This document shows, piece by piece, positions 25,052-33,386 of a stretch of DNA of 64,000 nt. The notes under the pieces are model-generated. The model saw only the letters and a program-made list of their open reading frames with translations, was not told the DNA's origin and ran no database searches. Position numbers and translations under genes: made by a program. Origin of the DNA: Pseudomonadota bacterium (lineage in GTDB: Bacteria; Pseudomonadota; Gammaproteobacteria; Burkholderiales; Burkholderiaceae_B); NCBI GenBank assembly GCA_023423975.1, contig JAFAEO010000004.1:1-64000 (forward strand), given 5' to 3'. Every line of letters starts with the position of its first letter. Position 1 is the first letter of the stretch.

Positions 25052-25064
25052 ACCAAAAAGGTAT
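25050..25064. promoter_or_regulatory. LysR-type operator candidate
   Basis: ATACC, five A, GGTAT: a perfect inverted repeat covering the LysR start codon, with a further GGTAT at 25074-25078 and 25099-25103. It lies in the short divergent region and is a fit for regulator binding. Confidence 0.5.
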
Positions 25065-25137
25065 CACAAAAATGGTATTGGAAAAGCCAAATCGGAAGGT
25101 ATAAAGTGCCTCCATCATTCAACGCAAGGAACAGAAC

Positions 25138-25521
25138 ATGAACAACGAACGCTATCGACGTGGCTGGTCAAAACTCAGGGAGATCGATGGCCTGGGTGGC
25201 GAAAAGGTTATTGAAAGCCTACGCGACATCGCGCCGGATTTTGCACGTCTGATTATTGAATTTCCATTTGGCGACATCTATTCAAGACCCGGTCTCGATC
25301 TGAAGACAAGAGAACTCGCGGTGGTTGCCGCACTCACGGCGATGGGCAATGCAACACCCCAGCTTAAAGTGCATATTCAGGGAGCGCTGAATGTCGGCAG
25401 CACCGAGCAGGAAATCGTCGAAATCATGATGCAAATGGCTGTCTACGCAGGCTTTCCAGCCGCACTCAATGGCCTGTTTGCAGCAAAAGATGTATTCTCT
25501 CAGGGCGAGTCAGACAGTTAA
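25138..25521 (+). CDS. carboxymuconolactone decarboxylase family protein
   Basis: 127 residues. The fold signature is LDLKTRELAVVAALTAMGNATPQLKVHIQGALNVGSTEQEIVEIMMQMAVYAGFPAALNGL, with the helix pattern of CMD/PcaC proteins. It lacks the CxxC of AhpD peroxidase reductases, so a decarboxylase-like or thiol-independent role is more likely. It is probably controlled by the divergent LysR regulator. No other aromatic catabolism genes are in view, so the substrate is open. Confidence 0.85.
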   Translation: MNNERYRRGWSKLREIDGLGGEKVIESLRDIAPDFARLIIEFPFGDIYSRPGLDLKTRELAVVAALTAMGNATPQLKVHIQGALNVGSTEQEIVEIMMQMAVYAGFPAALNGLFAAKDVFSQGESDS

Positions 25522-25560
25522 GCAATCATGGCTGCCCTTTGTACAAGGATGTGCGAACGC

Positions 25561-25590
25561 CTACATCAGCGGTACCTACATCAGCGGTAA
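25561..25590. repeat. 15-bp tandem repeat, two units
   Basis: CTACATCAGCGGTAC is followed at once by CTACATCAGCGGTAA, between the CMD gene and tRNA-Thr. Function unknown. Confidence 0.8.
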
Positions 25591-25626
25591 GTACAAAAAA
25601 GCAGAAAACAAGAAACCAAAACAAAA

Positions 25627-25668
25627 GCCCCGCAATCAACATACAAGGAGTATGTGTGAAAACGGGGC
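25627..25668 (-). terminator. terminator downstream of tRNA-Thr
   Basis: GCCCCG (25627-25632) pairs with CGGGGC (25663-25668) around an inner hairpin ACATAC/GTATGT; on the - strand T-rich sequence follows. Confidence 0.6.
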
Positions 25669-25679
25669 GTTTGAAATTC

Positions 25680-25755
25680 TGGTGCCGGTTAAAGGAGTTG
25701 AACCCTCGACCTTCTGATTACAAATCAGCTGCTCTACCAACTGAGCTAAACCGGC
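25680..25755 (-). tRNA. tRNA-Thr (anticodon TGT), CCA encoded
   Basis: A 76-nt cloverleaf on the - strand. The acceptor GCCGGTT (from 25755) pairs with AACCGGC, the D arm is GCTCAGTTGGTAGAGC, the anticodon loop is TTTGTAA with anticodon TGT, the T arm is GAGGGTTCAACTCCTT, and ACCA is encoded at the 3' end (25680-25683). The anticodon stem has four clean pairs; the outermost pair is G opposite A. Confidence 0.95.
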
Positions 25756-25955
25756 GAAAGAAAGATTATATGTGAAGCTGGTGCAAAAAGTCCAGTTTTA
25801 CGACACACAGGGTCAAAAAAGTCACCTTCGTGTCTTGTTTTCGCTGCAAAAATCGCTATCCGGACCGCTGTCCACCCAATTTTGAGGTCTGACTATGGCA
25901 TGCCGCCAGCGCCACCAACGATCATTGTCGGCAGCCAACGGCCAAGACAGCCGGG
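25756..25955. other. gap between tRNA-Thr and sspB
   Basis: No gene seen. It should hold the tRNA promoter and the end of the sspA-sspB transcript. Confidence 0.4.
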
Positions 25956-26381
25956 TTACTTGACCACCTTGAGCCAGGGCGCCTTTTCTTTCGGCGTGGG
26001 CGACGGTGGCGGATCATCGTCTGGTGCAGACGAATCATGCGCATCGGAACCGACATCAGTCAGATCGTACTCTTCGACCTCAAACTGCATCCCTTCCTGT
26101 GTCTCACGTGCGTAAATCGCTTCGACGCGCGCCACGGGAACGGAAATTTGCCGAGAAGCGCCGCCAAATCTTGCCTGAAACTCGATCCAGTCATTGCCCA
26201 TAACCAGCCGATTGGTTGCCATTGCCCCAACATTCAAGGTAATGCGTCCGTCACGGATAAACTCCCTGGGCACCTGGCAGGCCGCATCGACATGGACCAC
26301 CAGATGAGGGGTGTAGCCGGCATCGGTACACCACTCATGCCAGGCACGCAACAGATATGGTTTGGTAGATGGTTTTTCCAT
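25956..26381 (-). CDS. sspB: ClpXP specificity-enhancing factor SspB
   Basis: 141 residues. SspB binds ssrA-tagged proteins and delivers them to ClpXP. The N-terminal KPYLLRAWHEWCTDAGYTPHLVVHV and the substrate-groove strands (ITLNVGAMATNRLVMGNDWIEFQARFGG) match the family. A Pro/Asp-rich flexible linker (residues about 110-132) ends in the short ClpX-docking tail APWLKVVK. It lies 46 bp after sspA in the same direction, the usual pairing. Confidence 0.94.
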   Translation of the reverse strand: MEKPSTKPYLLRAWHEWCTDAGYTPHLVVHVDAACQVPREFIRDGRITLNVGAMATNRLVMGNDWIEFQARFGGASRQISVPVARVEAIYARETQEGMQFEVEEYDLTDVGSDAHDSSAPDDDPPPSPTPKEKAPWLKVVK

Positions 26382-26427
26382 TCACGTTCCTTTAGTCTGT
26401 GGCTGTGCTAACTGTCCCCAAAGCGGA

Positions 26428-27039
26428 TCAGCGACGCATGACCTTTTCTGAAGGCGTCAATGCCTCGATATACGCCGGACGCGAGAAAATCCGCTCAGCG
26501 TATTTCTGAATTGGCGCTGCATTTTTGGGCAACTCAATACCGTAATGGTCCAGACGCCACAGTAGCGGCGCCATGGTCACGTCAAGCATGGAGAACTCTT
26601 CGCCCAGCATATAGCGATTTTTGATGAGCAATGGTGCCAATTGCGACAGGCGATCGCGGATCATGCGACGGGCATTTTCCAGTTTTTTCTCGTCGGAGCG
26701 GGCCGAGCGATCTTCCAGCACCCCAACGTGAACAAACAGCTCTTTTTCAAAATTATGCAGGAACAAGCGGGTGCGCGCGCGCATGACCGGATCCGCAGGC
26801 ATCAGTTGAGGGTGCGGAAAACGCTCGTCAATGTACTCATTGATAATATTGGATTCGTACAGAATCAGGTCGCGCTCTACCAGGATGGGGACGCGACCGT
26901 AGGGGTTCATGACCGAGATATCCTCGGGCTTGTTGAACAGGTCAATATCACGAACCTCAAAGTCCATGCCTTTTTCGTACAGCACGAAACGGCAGCGTTG
27001 AGAAAATGGACACGTGGTTCCAGAATAAAGCACCATCAT
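26428..27039 (-). CDS. sspA: stringent starvation protein A (GST fold)
   Basis: 203 residues. SspA is an RNA-polymerase-associated protein with a glutathione transferase fold. The thioredoxin-like half begins MVLYSGTTCPFSQRCRFVLYEKGMDFEVRDIDLFNKPEDI and includes NPYGRVPILVERDLILYESNIINEYIDERFP; the helical C-terminal half carries EFSMLDVTMAPLLWRLDHYGI. It is located directly downstream of petC, as in other Burkholderiales, and upstream of sspB. Confidence 0.94.
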   Translation of the reverse strand: MMVLYSGTTCPFSQRCRFVLYEKGMDFEVRDIDLFNKPEDISVMNPYGRVPILVERDLILYESNIINEYIDERFPHPQLMPADPVMRARTRLFLHNFEKELFVHVGVLEDRSARSDEKKLENARRMIRDRLSQLAPLLIKNRYMLGEEFSMLDVTMAPLLWRLDHYGIELPKNAAPIQKYAERIFSRPAYIEALTPSEKVMRR

Positions 27040-27140
27040 GGCGTGCAGTCTCCCGCAAAAAAATATAAAAAGAAAAGGTCAGTGCCATCATACAACAAGC
27101 ACTGACCCGAATCACAGTGGTTCTGACATCGGCAGCAAAG

Positions 27141-27160
27141 GGAGGGTTTTGCATCCCTCC
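27141..27160 (-). terminator. weak terminator after petC
   Basis: GGAGGG and CCCTCC form a six-pair hairpin; only a short CTTT follows on the - strand, so readthrough into sspA is likely. Confidence 0.35.
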
Positions 27161-27178
27161 GACGGCCGCCGACAACGC

Positions 27179-28051
27179 TTACTTAACGTGTTTCCAGTAA
27201 GACGCGTTCAGCCTCCAGACAACGATAAAGAACAGTCCGAGGAACAGCAGCACCCATACGCCCAATTTCTTGCGCAGCAACTGCTCTGGTTCGGACATCC
27301 AGCCCAGGAAGGCGGTCAGGTCAGCAACGTCGTTGTCAAACTGCGCCTGCCTGGATGGATCCAGGTACTTCAATGTCGAGTGTGACGATGCGCTGCCATG
27401 ATACTCAGGCAGGGGCTCGTCGCTCACGACAGACTTGAAGCCTTCGGAGTCCACTTTCGTGGTGATCTTGCGCCATTGCTGCTTGCCGTCTTTTTCCACA
27501 GGATGGATATCAACGGTTTCCAGTTCGCGCGGGCCTTGCAGGTCCCACATGGCATGCGGCATACCTACGTTAGGGAACAGCAGGTTGTTCCAGCCCAGAG
27601 GACGGGACGCATCGCGGTAGAACGTACGCAGGTAGGTATAGATGTAGTCAGTACCGTCCTGACCCATATTGGCAGCCTTGGCACGCGCCATGACCGACAA
27701 ATCAGGCGGAGCCGCACCAAACCAGGCCTTGGCGTCAGACGGGCTCATGGCAACGCGCATCAGGTCACCAACCTTGTCGCCGGTAAACAGCAGGTTTTCC
27801 TTGATCTGCTCTTCGGTCAGGCCCAGTTCCGTGAGCTTGTTGTAGCGCATGGAATTGGCACTGTGACAGTTCAGACAGTAGTTGACGAAAAGCTTCGCGC
27901 CATTTTGCAAAGAAGGCAGATGGTTGACACGGTTGGGGGCACGATCCCACTCCATGCCGCCTTCGGCGGCCAGGACAGGAGTAGTAAACGTGACGACCAA
28001 TAACAATGCGCCTATTAACTTTTTAAACATGTTCATTCCTGTATTTTTCAA
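27179..28051 (-). CDS. petC: cytochrome c1 of the bc1 complex
   Basis: 290 residues. A signal peptide ends near VLAAEGG (about residue 30). The haem c motif is CLNCHSANSMRYN. The later MPHAMWDLQG supplies the Met ligand region, and a C-terminal helix (VWVLLFLGLFFIVVWRL) anchors it. It passes electrons from the Rieske protein to soluble cytochrome c in the periplasm. It starts 1 bp after petB. The second in-frame Met (MFKKL) is an alternative start. Confidence 0.95.
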   Translation of the reverse strand: MKNTGMNMFKKLIGALLLVVTFTTPVLAAEGGMEWDRAPNRVNHLPSLQNGAKLFVNYCLNCHSANSMRYNKLTELGLTEEQIKENLLFTGDKVGDLMRVAMSPSDAKAWFGAAPPDLSVMARAKAANMGQDGTDYIYTYLRTFYRDASRPLGWNNLLFPNVGMPHAMWDLQGPRELETVDIHPVEKDGKQQWRKITTKVDSEGFKSVVSDEPLPEYHGSASSHSTLKYLDPSRQAQFDNDVADLTAFLGWMSEPEQLLRKKLGVWVLLFLGLFFIVVWRLNASYWKHVK

Positions 28052-28052
28052 C

Positions 28053-29438
28053 TTAGTGGGGATGGAAGGTCACACGATCAGGGACTTTCTTGAACGTGCC
28101 CAGCCGGCTCCAGATTGGCATGAACAGGAAGAAAGCCAGGTAAATCAGTGTACCCACTTGAGAAATAATATTCAGGACAGGACTTGGCGCTTTGGTACCA
28201 ATGATGCCCAGGATTACGAAGTTGATCAGGAATACCGCATACACCAGCTTGTGCCAGCCTGGACGGTAGCGGATCGATTTGACCGGAGAGTGATCAAGCC
28301 ATGGCATGAAGCCCAGGATGACCACGGTGCCGCCCATAATGACCACACCCCAGAATTTTGCATCGTAGACACGCAGAGCAACTGCAACCAGCACCAGAAT
28401 GACCGGGAAAATGATTTTCCAGATACCCTTGAGGTTTTTGCTGAACAGCAGGCCTACCGCAAAGATGAGCGCCAGGGCAACCAGCACCCAGGTAAATTCA
28501 TCTGTGGTCGCACGCAGCATGGAGTAGAACGGCGTGAAATACCAGACAGGCGCAATATGCGGTGGTGTCTTGAATGCATCGGCCGGCAGGAAGTTATTGG
28601 CTTCCAGGAAGTAACCACCCATGGTTGGCGCAAAGAACATGATCGCAGCAAACACAATGAGGAAACCGACAACGCCCATCAAATCGTGTACGGAATAGTA
28701 CGGATGGAAGGGGATGCCGTCCAGCGGACGACCGCTGGCATCTTTCTTCTCTTTGATTTCAATGCCATCCGGGTTGTTCGAGCCAACTTCATGCAGGGCA
28801 ATAAGGTGGGCAGCGACCAGACCAATGAGCACCAGTGGAATGGCGATCACGTGGAAAGCAAAGAAGCGGTTGAGCGTAGCATCGGACACGACGAAGTCGC
28901 CGCGAATCCAGATGGACAGGTCAGGACCAACGTAAGGAATGGCAGAGAACAAGTTCACAATCACCTGGGCGCCCCAGAATGACATTTGACCCCATGGAAG
29001 CAGATAACCGAAGAAGGCTTCAGCCATCAGACAGAGGAAAATGGCCACGCCGAAAATCCAGACCAGTTCGCGCGGTTTGCGATAGGAGCCATAGAACAGG
29101 CCACGCAGCATATGCAAATACACGACCACAAAGAACATGGACGCGCCGGTAGAGTGCATATAGCGGATGATCCAGCCATAGGGCACTTCGCGCATGATGT
29201 ATTCGACCGATGTGAACGCCAGGGCGGCATCGGGTTTGTAGTGCATGACCATGAAAATACCGGTCACGATCTGGATAACCAGAACCAGCAGGGCCAGGGA
29301 TCCGAAGAAATACCAGAAGTTGAAGTTCTTGGGTGCGTAATACTCGGACAGATGAGCTTTCCACAGACTTGTCAGTGGGAAACGCCGATCCACCCAACCC
29401 AACAATCCTGTCGTTTCGACAACTTTTTCGCCAGCCAT
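28053..29438 (-). CDS. petB: cytochrome b of the bc1 complex
   Basis: 461 residues with about eight transmembrane helices plus a longer C-terminal end. The paired haem ligand regions are visible (GWIIRYMHSTGASMFFVVVYLHMLRG and RFFAFHVIAIPLVLIGLVAAHLIALHEVG), as are the Qo-site motifs GATVI-like WGAQVI and the PEWY equivalent PVWYFTPFY, which reads VWY in place of EWY. It oxidises ubiquinol at Qo and reduces quinone at Qi. It is the middle gene of petABC. Confidence 0.95.
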   Translation of the reverse strand: MAGEKVVETTGLLGWVDRRFPLTSLWKAHLSEYYAPKNFNFWYFFGSLALLVLVIQIVTGIFMVMHYKPDAALAFTSVEYIMREVPYGWIIRYMHSTGASMFFVVVYLHMLRGLFYGSYRKPRELVWIFGVAIFLCLMAEAFFGYLLPWGQMSFWGAQVIVNLFSAIPYVGPDLSIWIRGDFVVSDATLNRFFAFHVIAIPLVLIGLVAAHLIALHEVGSNNPDGIEIKEKKDASGRPLDGIPFHPYYSVHDLMGVVGFLIVFAAIMFFAPTMGGYFLEANNFLPADAFKTPPHIAPVWYFTPFYSMLRATTDEFTWVLVALALIFAVGLLFSKNLKGIWKIIFPVILVLVAVALRVYDAKFWGVVIMGGTVVILGFMPWLDHSPVKSIRYRPGWHKLVYAVFLINFVILGIIGTKAPSPVLNIISQVGTLIYLAFFLFMPIWSRLGTFKKVPDRVTFHPH

Positions 29439-29489
29439 TTTACAGGGCTCCTTTTCTAACTAGGCAAGAGAACAGACGGATCATTGGGA

Positions 29490-30134
29490 TCAGCCTTCCG
29501 CTTTTTCTAAACCGACCATAACGGTGTTATCGTCGATAAAGTAATAAGGGGGAATAAGAAGATTGTCAGGCGCAGGCTGGTTTTTGAAAACCCGGCCGGC
29601 CAGATCAAAATGGGAACCGTGGCAAGGGCAAAGAAAGCCGCCTTCCCAGTCGGCGCCCATGCCCTCGGAACCGCCGATGGCGAAACGGGGTGAAGGAGAA
29701 CAGCCCAGGTGTGTGCAGATACCAACGCAAATAAACCATTCAGGCTTGCGTGAACGGCCTTCATTCTTGGCAAAATCAGGCGTGTAGTCAGGACGCTCGG
29801 ACTTTGGATCGGCAAGGTGCGAATCGTTTTTAGTCAACCCGTCAATCATGGCCTGCGTGCGGTGGATGACCCATACCGGCTTGCCCTGCCATTCGGCAGT
29901 GATCATGCCGCCTGGAGCAATGCCGCCCAGCGCGATTTCCACTGGCGCTCCGGCTGCCTTGGCCCGATCGGACGGGTTCATTGATGCTACAAAGGGAACG
30001 GCCGTTGCCACTCCTGCCACACCACCGACCGCACAGGCTGTACCCAGCCAAAAGCGTCGTTGCGGATCAGAGGGAAGTACGGCTGGCGTAGCGGGCCCCT
30101 GATTATCGTACTGCTGTATAGAATCCTGACTCAT
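29490..30134 (-). CDS. petA: Rieske iron-sulfur protein of the bc1 complex
   Basis: 214 residues from ATG 30134 (MSQDSIQQY); a longer frame to 30155 was excluded. A Tat-like N-terminal anchor reads QRRFWLGTACAVGGVAGVATAVPF. The 2Fe-2S ligands are in ICTHLGCSP and LCPCHGSHFD. It takes electrons from ubiquinol to cytochrome c1. The window also encodes TatABC, the expected exporter. It leads the pet operon. Confidence 0.96.
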   Translation of the reverse strand: MSQDSIQQYDNQGPATPAVLPSDPQRRFWLGTACAVGGVAGVATAVPFVASMNPSDRAKAAGAPVEIALGGIAPGGMITAEWQGKPVWVIHRTQAMIDGLTKNDSHLADPKSERPDYTPDFAKNEGRSRKPEWFICVGICTHLGCSPSPRFAIGGSEGMGADWEGGFLCPCHGSHFDLAGRVFKNQPAPDNLLIPPYYFIDDNTVMVGLEKAEG

Positions 30135-30254
30135 TATCCATCCTTGTTGATACACTCAAGGTACTAAAAATTACTATATTTTATGTGTACATAATTTGGC
30201 AACCGTTTATTATATACCGGTGCCCGAGCCGGGCGTGGAAAAAAGGACATAATC

Positions 30255-30710
30255 ATGAGTAAAGGTTTTATAAACGAGTTCAAAGAGTTTGCAATCAAAG
30301 GCAACATGATTGATCTGGCGGTTGGTGTGATTATCGGCGCCGCTTTCGGAAAGATCATTGACTCTTTAGTCAAAGACGTCATCATGCCCGTGATCAATTT
30401 CATCCTCGGCGGATCTGTTGATTTTGCCAATAAATTCATTGTCTTATCCGAGCCCGAAGGCTATGCCGGAGCACGCACCTACGAAGCCATGAGCAAAGCC
30501 GGCGCCAATTTGCTGGCCTATGGTAATTTCCTAACGATCTTCATTAATTTCGTTTTGCTGGCCCTGGTCATCTTCTGCCTGGTCAAAGCCGTCGCCAAGG
30601 CGCGCGCCACCTTTGAACGAGAAAAAGAAGCCGAAGCGGCCGCCGATCCGGCCGATGTCGCCCTGCTCAAGGAAATCCGCGATCTGCTGCGCCAGAAACC
30701 TACGGTCTGA
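30255..30710 (+). CDS. mscL: large-conductance mechanosensitive channel
   Basis: 151 residues with two transmembrane helices. The N-terminal GFINEFKEFAIKGNMIDLAVGVIIGAAFGKIIDSLVKDVIMPVINFILGG is the MscL signature, including the pore-lining glycines, and the C-terminal part ends in a charged helix. It opens under membrane tension to release solutes during osmotic downshock. It is divergent from petA and followed by a strong terminator, so it is a single-gene unit. Confidence 0.96.
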   Translation: MSKGFINEFKEFAIKGNMIDLAVGVIIGAAFGKIIDSLVKDVIMPVINFILGGSVDFANKFIVLSEPEGYAGARTYEAMSKAGANLLAYGNFLTIFINFVLLALVIFCLVKAVAKARATFEREKEAEAAADPADVALLKEIRDLLRQKPTV

Positions 30711-30782
30711 CCTGCTACACGCATTGTCACTGCTGGCCTCGGGTCCTGATACCGACTCCTGACAGCAAGGTTTAGAGTAAAA

Positions 30783-30821
30783 AAAACAACATCTGCGAGC
30801 AATTGCAGATGTTGTTTTTTT
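30783..30821 (+). terminator. strong terminator after mscL
   Basis: AAAACAACATCTGC pairs with GCAGATGTTGTTTT (14 bp, 8-base loop), followed by more T. The A-rich left flank makes it potentially bidirectional. Confidence 0.92.
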
Positions 30822-30954
30822 CGTCCTGTCGCACTTGAGCAAATCGCCATGACAGGCGCACGAATAGCCACAAGGCTGCCTTTGTCACAGAGCACATGAA
30901 GAACATGCACGCCCTGACGCAACCAATGGTGCCAAACCGCACCAGCGCATTGCA

Positions 30955-31740
30955 CTACACGGGGTTGGGCAGATCCACGAACTCCACATCCACGCCAAAG
31001 CGTGCGGCCACGGCCTGCCCCAGCGCCTGCACACCGTAACGCTCGGTCGCATGATGGCCGGCGCCGATATAGGCTACGCCCGACTCCAGCGCCTGATGAT
31101 AGACTTGCTCCGACGCCTCCCCGGTCAGGTAGACATCCACGCCACGAGCAATGGCCTCTTCGAACATACCCTGGGCGCCACCGGTGCACCAGGCGATACG
31201 CTGCAAGAGCCGCTCATTGTTGCCTATAAGCAACGGGGGCCGGTCCAGCGCCGTTTCAATATGCGCCCCCAGATCACCCAGTGTGCGCATGTCAGGCGGC
31301 AAGGTGCCCGACCAGATTAATCCGCCCCTGCCAAATACGACTGGCTGTCCGCTGCCATCTTCGGCCCGATCGGGGATCAGGCCCAGAACCCTTGCCAATT
31401 GCGCATTGTTGCCCCACTCCGGGTGCGCATCCAGCGGCAAATGGTAGCCAATGATGTTCAGGCCATGCCGTATCGCCAGTTCCATGCGTTGGTATTTGCT
31501 ACCGACCACGCAAGGATTCTCGCCTTTCCAGAACCATCCGTGATGCACCAGAACTGCATCGGCGCCTTTGTCTGCGGCTATTTGCAGCAGTTGTGCCGAG
31601 GCGGTGACGCCCGTAATTACCTTTTTTATTTCGGGCTTACCCTGCACCTGCAGCCCGTTTGGTGCATAATCCTGAAAGAGGGCTGGTTTTAGTTGCTGGT
31701 CCAGCCAGCCCAGCAAATCCTGCACGAAAATTTTATTCAC
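30955..31740 (-). CDS. Nif3-like dinuclear metal centre protein
   Basis: 261 residues of the Nif3/YbgI family, a hexameric protein with a two-metal site and no agreed function (YbgI is linked to GTP cyclohydrolase-type folds). Metal ligand motifs are ADAVLVHHGWFWKGE, IGYHLPLDAHPEWGNN and, near the C-terminus, IGAGHHATERYGVQALG. The start lies 11 bp from the start of the protease gene on the other strand, so their promoters must overlap each other's coding start. Confidence 0.92.
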   Translation of the reverse strand: MNKIFVQDLLGWLDQQLKPALFQDYAPNGLQVQGKPEIKKVITGVTASAQLLQIAADKGADAVLVHHGWFWKGENPCVVGSKYQRMELAIRHGLNIIGYHLPLDAHPEWGNNAQLARVLGLIPDRAEDGSGQPVVFGRGGLIWSGTLPPDMRTLGDLGAHIETALDRPPLLIGNNERLLQRIAWCTGGAQGMFEEAIARGVDVYLTGEASEQVYHQALESGVAYIGAGHHATERYGVQALGQAVAARFGVDVEFVDLPNPV

Positions 31741-31751
31741 GACGTCTTCCT

Positions 31752-32903
31752 ATGTATCGTTTTTGGTTACTGTTATCTCAGGCGGTCACCGTCTGCCTGG
31801 CGTTGGTTTTCACCATTACAACACTGCGCCCGGGTTGGCTGACGCCTGGCGCCAGCGACAACCCACGCGTGCTGCCCGCCACGGTGCTTACTTCGGCCAA
31901 TGAGAGCCTGAGCTTTGCCTCGGCCGTTGCCGCTGCTACGCCGTCCGTTGTGAATATCTATACCACAAAGAACATCGAGTCGCCGTTCAAGAATCTGCCC
32001 GACGTTCCGGCGCTCAAGCCGTTTATCAAGGATAACAAGGATCTGAACACAATGGGGCCCACCAATCTGGGTTCTGGGGTTATCGCCTCTGACAAGGGCT
32101 ATATCCTGACCAACTATCACGTGATCGAGGCAGCCGATTCCATTGAGGTGGGCCTGGCCGATGGTCGCAAGGCGCCGGCCAAACTGATCGGCACCGATCC
32201 CGATACGGATCTGGCCGTGCTGAAGGCCGATCTTCCCGATCTGCCGGTGATTCACTACAACGCCGGCAATACGCCACGCATCGGTGATATGGTGCTGGCA
32301 ATCGGCAACCCGTTTGGCGTGGGCCAGACAACGACCATGGGTATTGTATCGGCACTGGGCCGTACCGGTCTGGGAATCAATACCTATGAGAACTTCATTC
32401 AGACTGATGCGGCCATCAATCCGGGCAACTCCGGCGGCGCGCTGATCAATACGCGGGGCGATCTGATCGGCATCAACACCGCTATCTACACCGAATCGGC
32501 TGCCGGCGGCTCGCTGGGCATCGGCTTTGCCACACCGGCCGATACCGCCATGCGCATCATGTATGAAATTATCAAGACCGGCAGTGTCTCGCGCGGCTGG
32601 CTTGGCATAGAACCACAGGACATCACAACCGATCTGGCCAGGGCGTTCAATCTGAAAAACACCAACGGGGTGATTATTGCCACGCTCGCCCCCAATGGTC
32701 CGGCCGGACAGGCTGGTCTACTGGTTGGCGATATTCTGCTTGCCGCCAATGGTGAAGATATTACCGGCACCGATCATTTGCTGAACAAAATCGCCGAATT
32801 TGCTCCCCAATCCAAAGTGACCTTTACTGTTTTACGTGGCGGCAAAAAGCATAACTTCATCGTCACGCTGGGTAAACGCCCCCAGGTAACCACCACTAAC
32901 TGA
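31752..32903 (+). CDS. HtrA-family serine protease (DegS/DegQ-like), one PDZ domain
   Basis: 383 residues from ATG 31752. One N-terminal hydrophobic helix (about residues 5-24) anchors it facing the periplasm. The trypsin-like domain has His123 (LTNYHVIEA), Asp153 (DPDTDLAVL) and Ser227 (NPGNSGGAL). A single PDZ domain follows (about 285-370). One PDZ and a membrane anchor resemble DegS more than two-PDZ DegP/DegQ. It may cut membrane or periplasmic regulators such as an anti-sigma factor. The nearest synteny is Bordetella, where a degQ/mucD-type gene is next to tatC. Confidence 0.9.
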   Translation: MYRFWLLLSQAVTVCLALVFTITTLRPGWLTPGASDNPRVLPATVLTSANESLSFASAVAAATPSVVNIYTTKNIESPFKNLPDVPALKPFIKDNKDLNTMGPTNLGSGVIASDKGYILTNYHVIEAADSIEVGLADGRKAPAKLIGTDPDTDLAVLKADLPDLPVIHYNAGNTPRIGDMVLAIGNPFGVGQTTTMGIVSALGRTGLGINTYENFIQTDAAINPGNSGGALINTRGDLIGINTAIYTESAAGGSLGIGFATPADTAMRIMYEIIKTGSVSRGWLGIEPQDITTDLARAFNLKNTNGVIIATLAPNGPAGQAGLLVGDILLAANGEDITGTDHLLNKIAEFAPQSKVTFTVLRGGKKHNFIVTLGKRPQVTTTN

Positions 32904-33386
32904 TTGCGACCGATACGGCGGACTGGCCTTTCTGTCGCAGCCTTTCTGTCGCAGCCTTTTCTGCAGCACCTGCCTGCTCTATCCTTTCTGCCGCCTGCTA
33001 TCACATCACCGCAGCATCCTGCCTGCTGCATCAGAACCTTACCCACGCGCACGCATCACGAGCACTCGCGACCATCCACTGATGCCACACGCGCGCGCCA
33101 CTCCCATGACAACGATGCGTCTGCTGTAGCAGAACAGCACGCAGATTATGTTGCACACAGAAAATTGATTACACCGGATAAATTGCAACCAGACGGTTGA
33201 ACCGCGGACATGAACGGCACAGCGTTCACTGGCCGCACTGATCACGCCTTCATGCGGAAACCGCCGAAAGGAAAGCGCGACAAGAAAGGAAGAAGTAAAA
33301 ATGAGCGCAGGAAGAAGCTCGGCAAGACAGACGCGACAACGTAAACAGGAAGAATCTGCGTCACGCCGACCGGTATGCAGACCGCC
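32904..33386. other. gap between the HtrA-type gene and tatC
   Basis: About 480 bp with no convincing gene. It starts with a 14-bp tandem repeat (32927-32954) and includes a purine-rich stretch near 33256-33330 that allows short basic reading frames on the + strand, which I do not regard as genes. Confidence 0.45.
32927..32954. repeat. 14-bp tandem repeat, two full units and a partial third
   Basis: CCTTTCTGTCGCAG occurs twice in a row, then a partial copy CCTTTTCTGCAG. It follows the protease stop. Confidence 0.85.

Noticed and set aside
25539..25775. Open frames across tRNA-Thr
   Set aside because: They are translations of the tRNA gene on the opposite strand.
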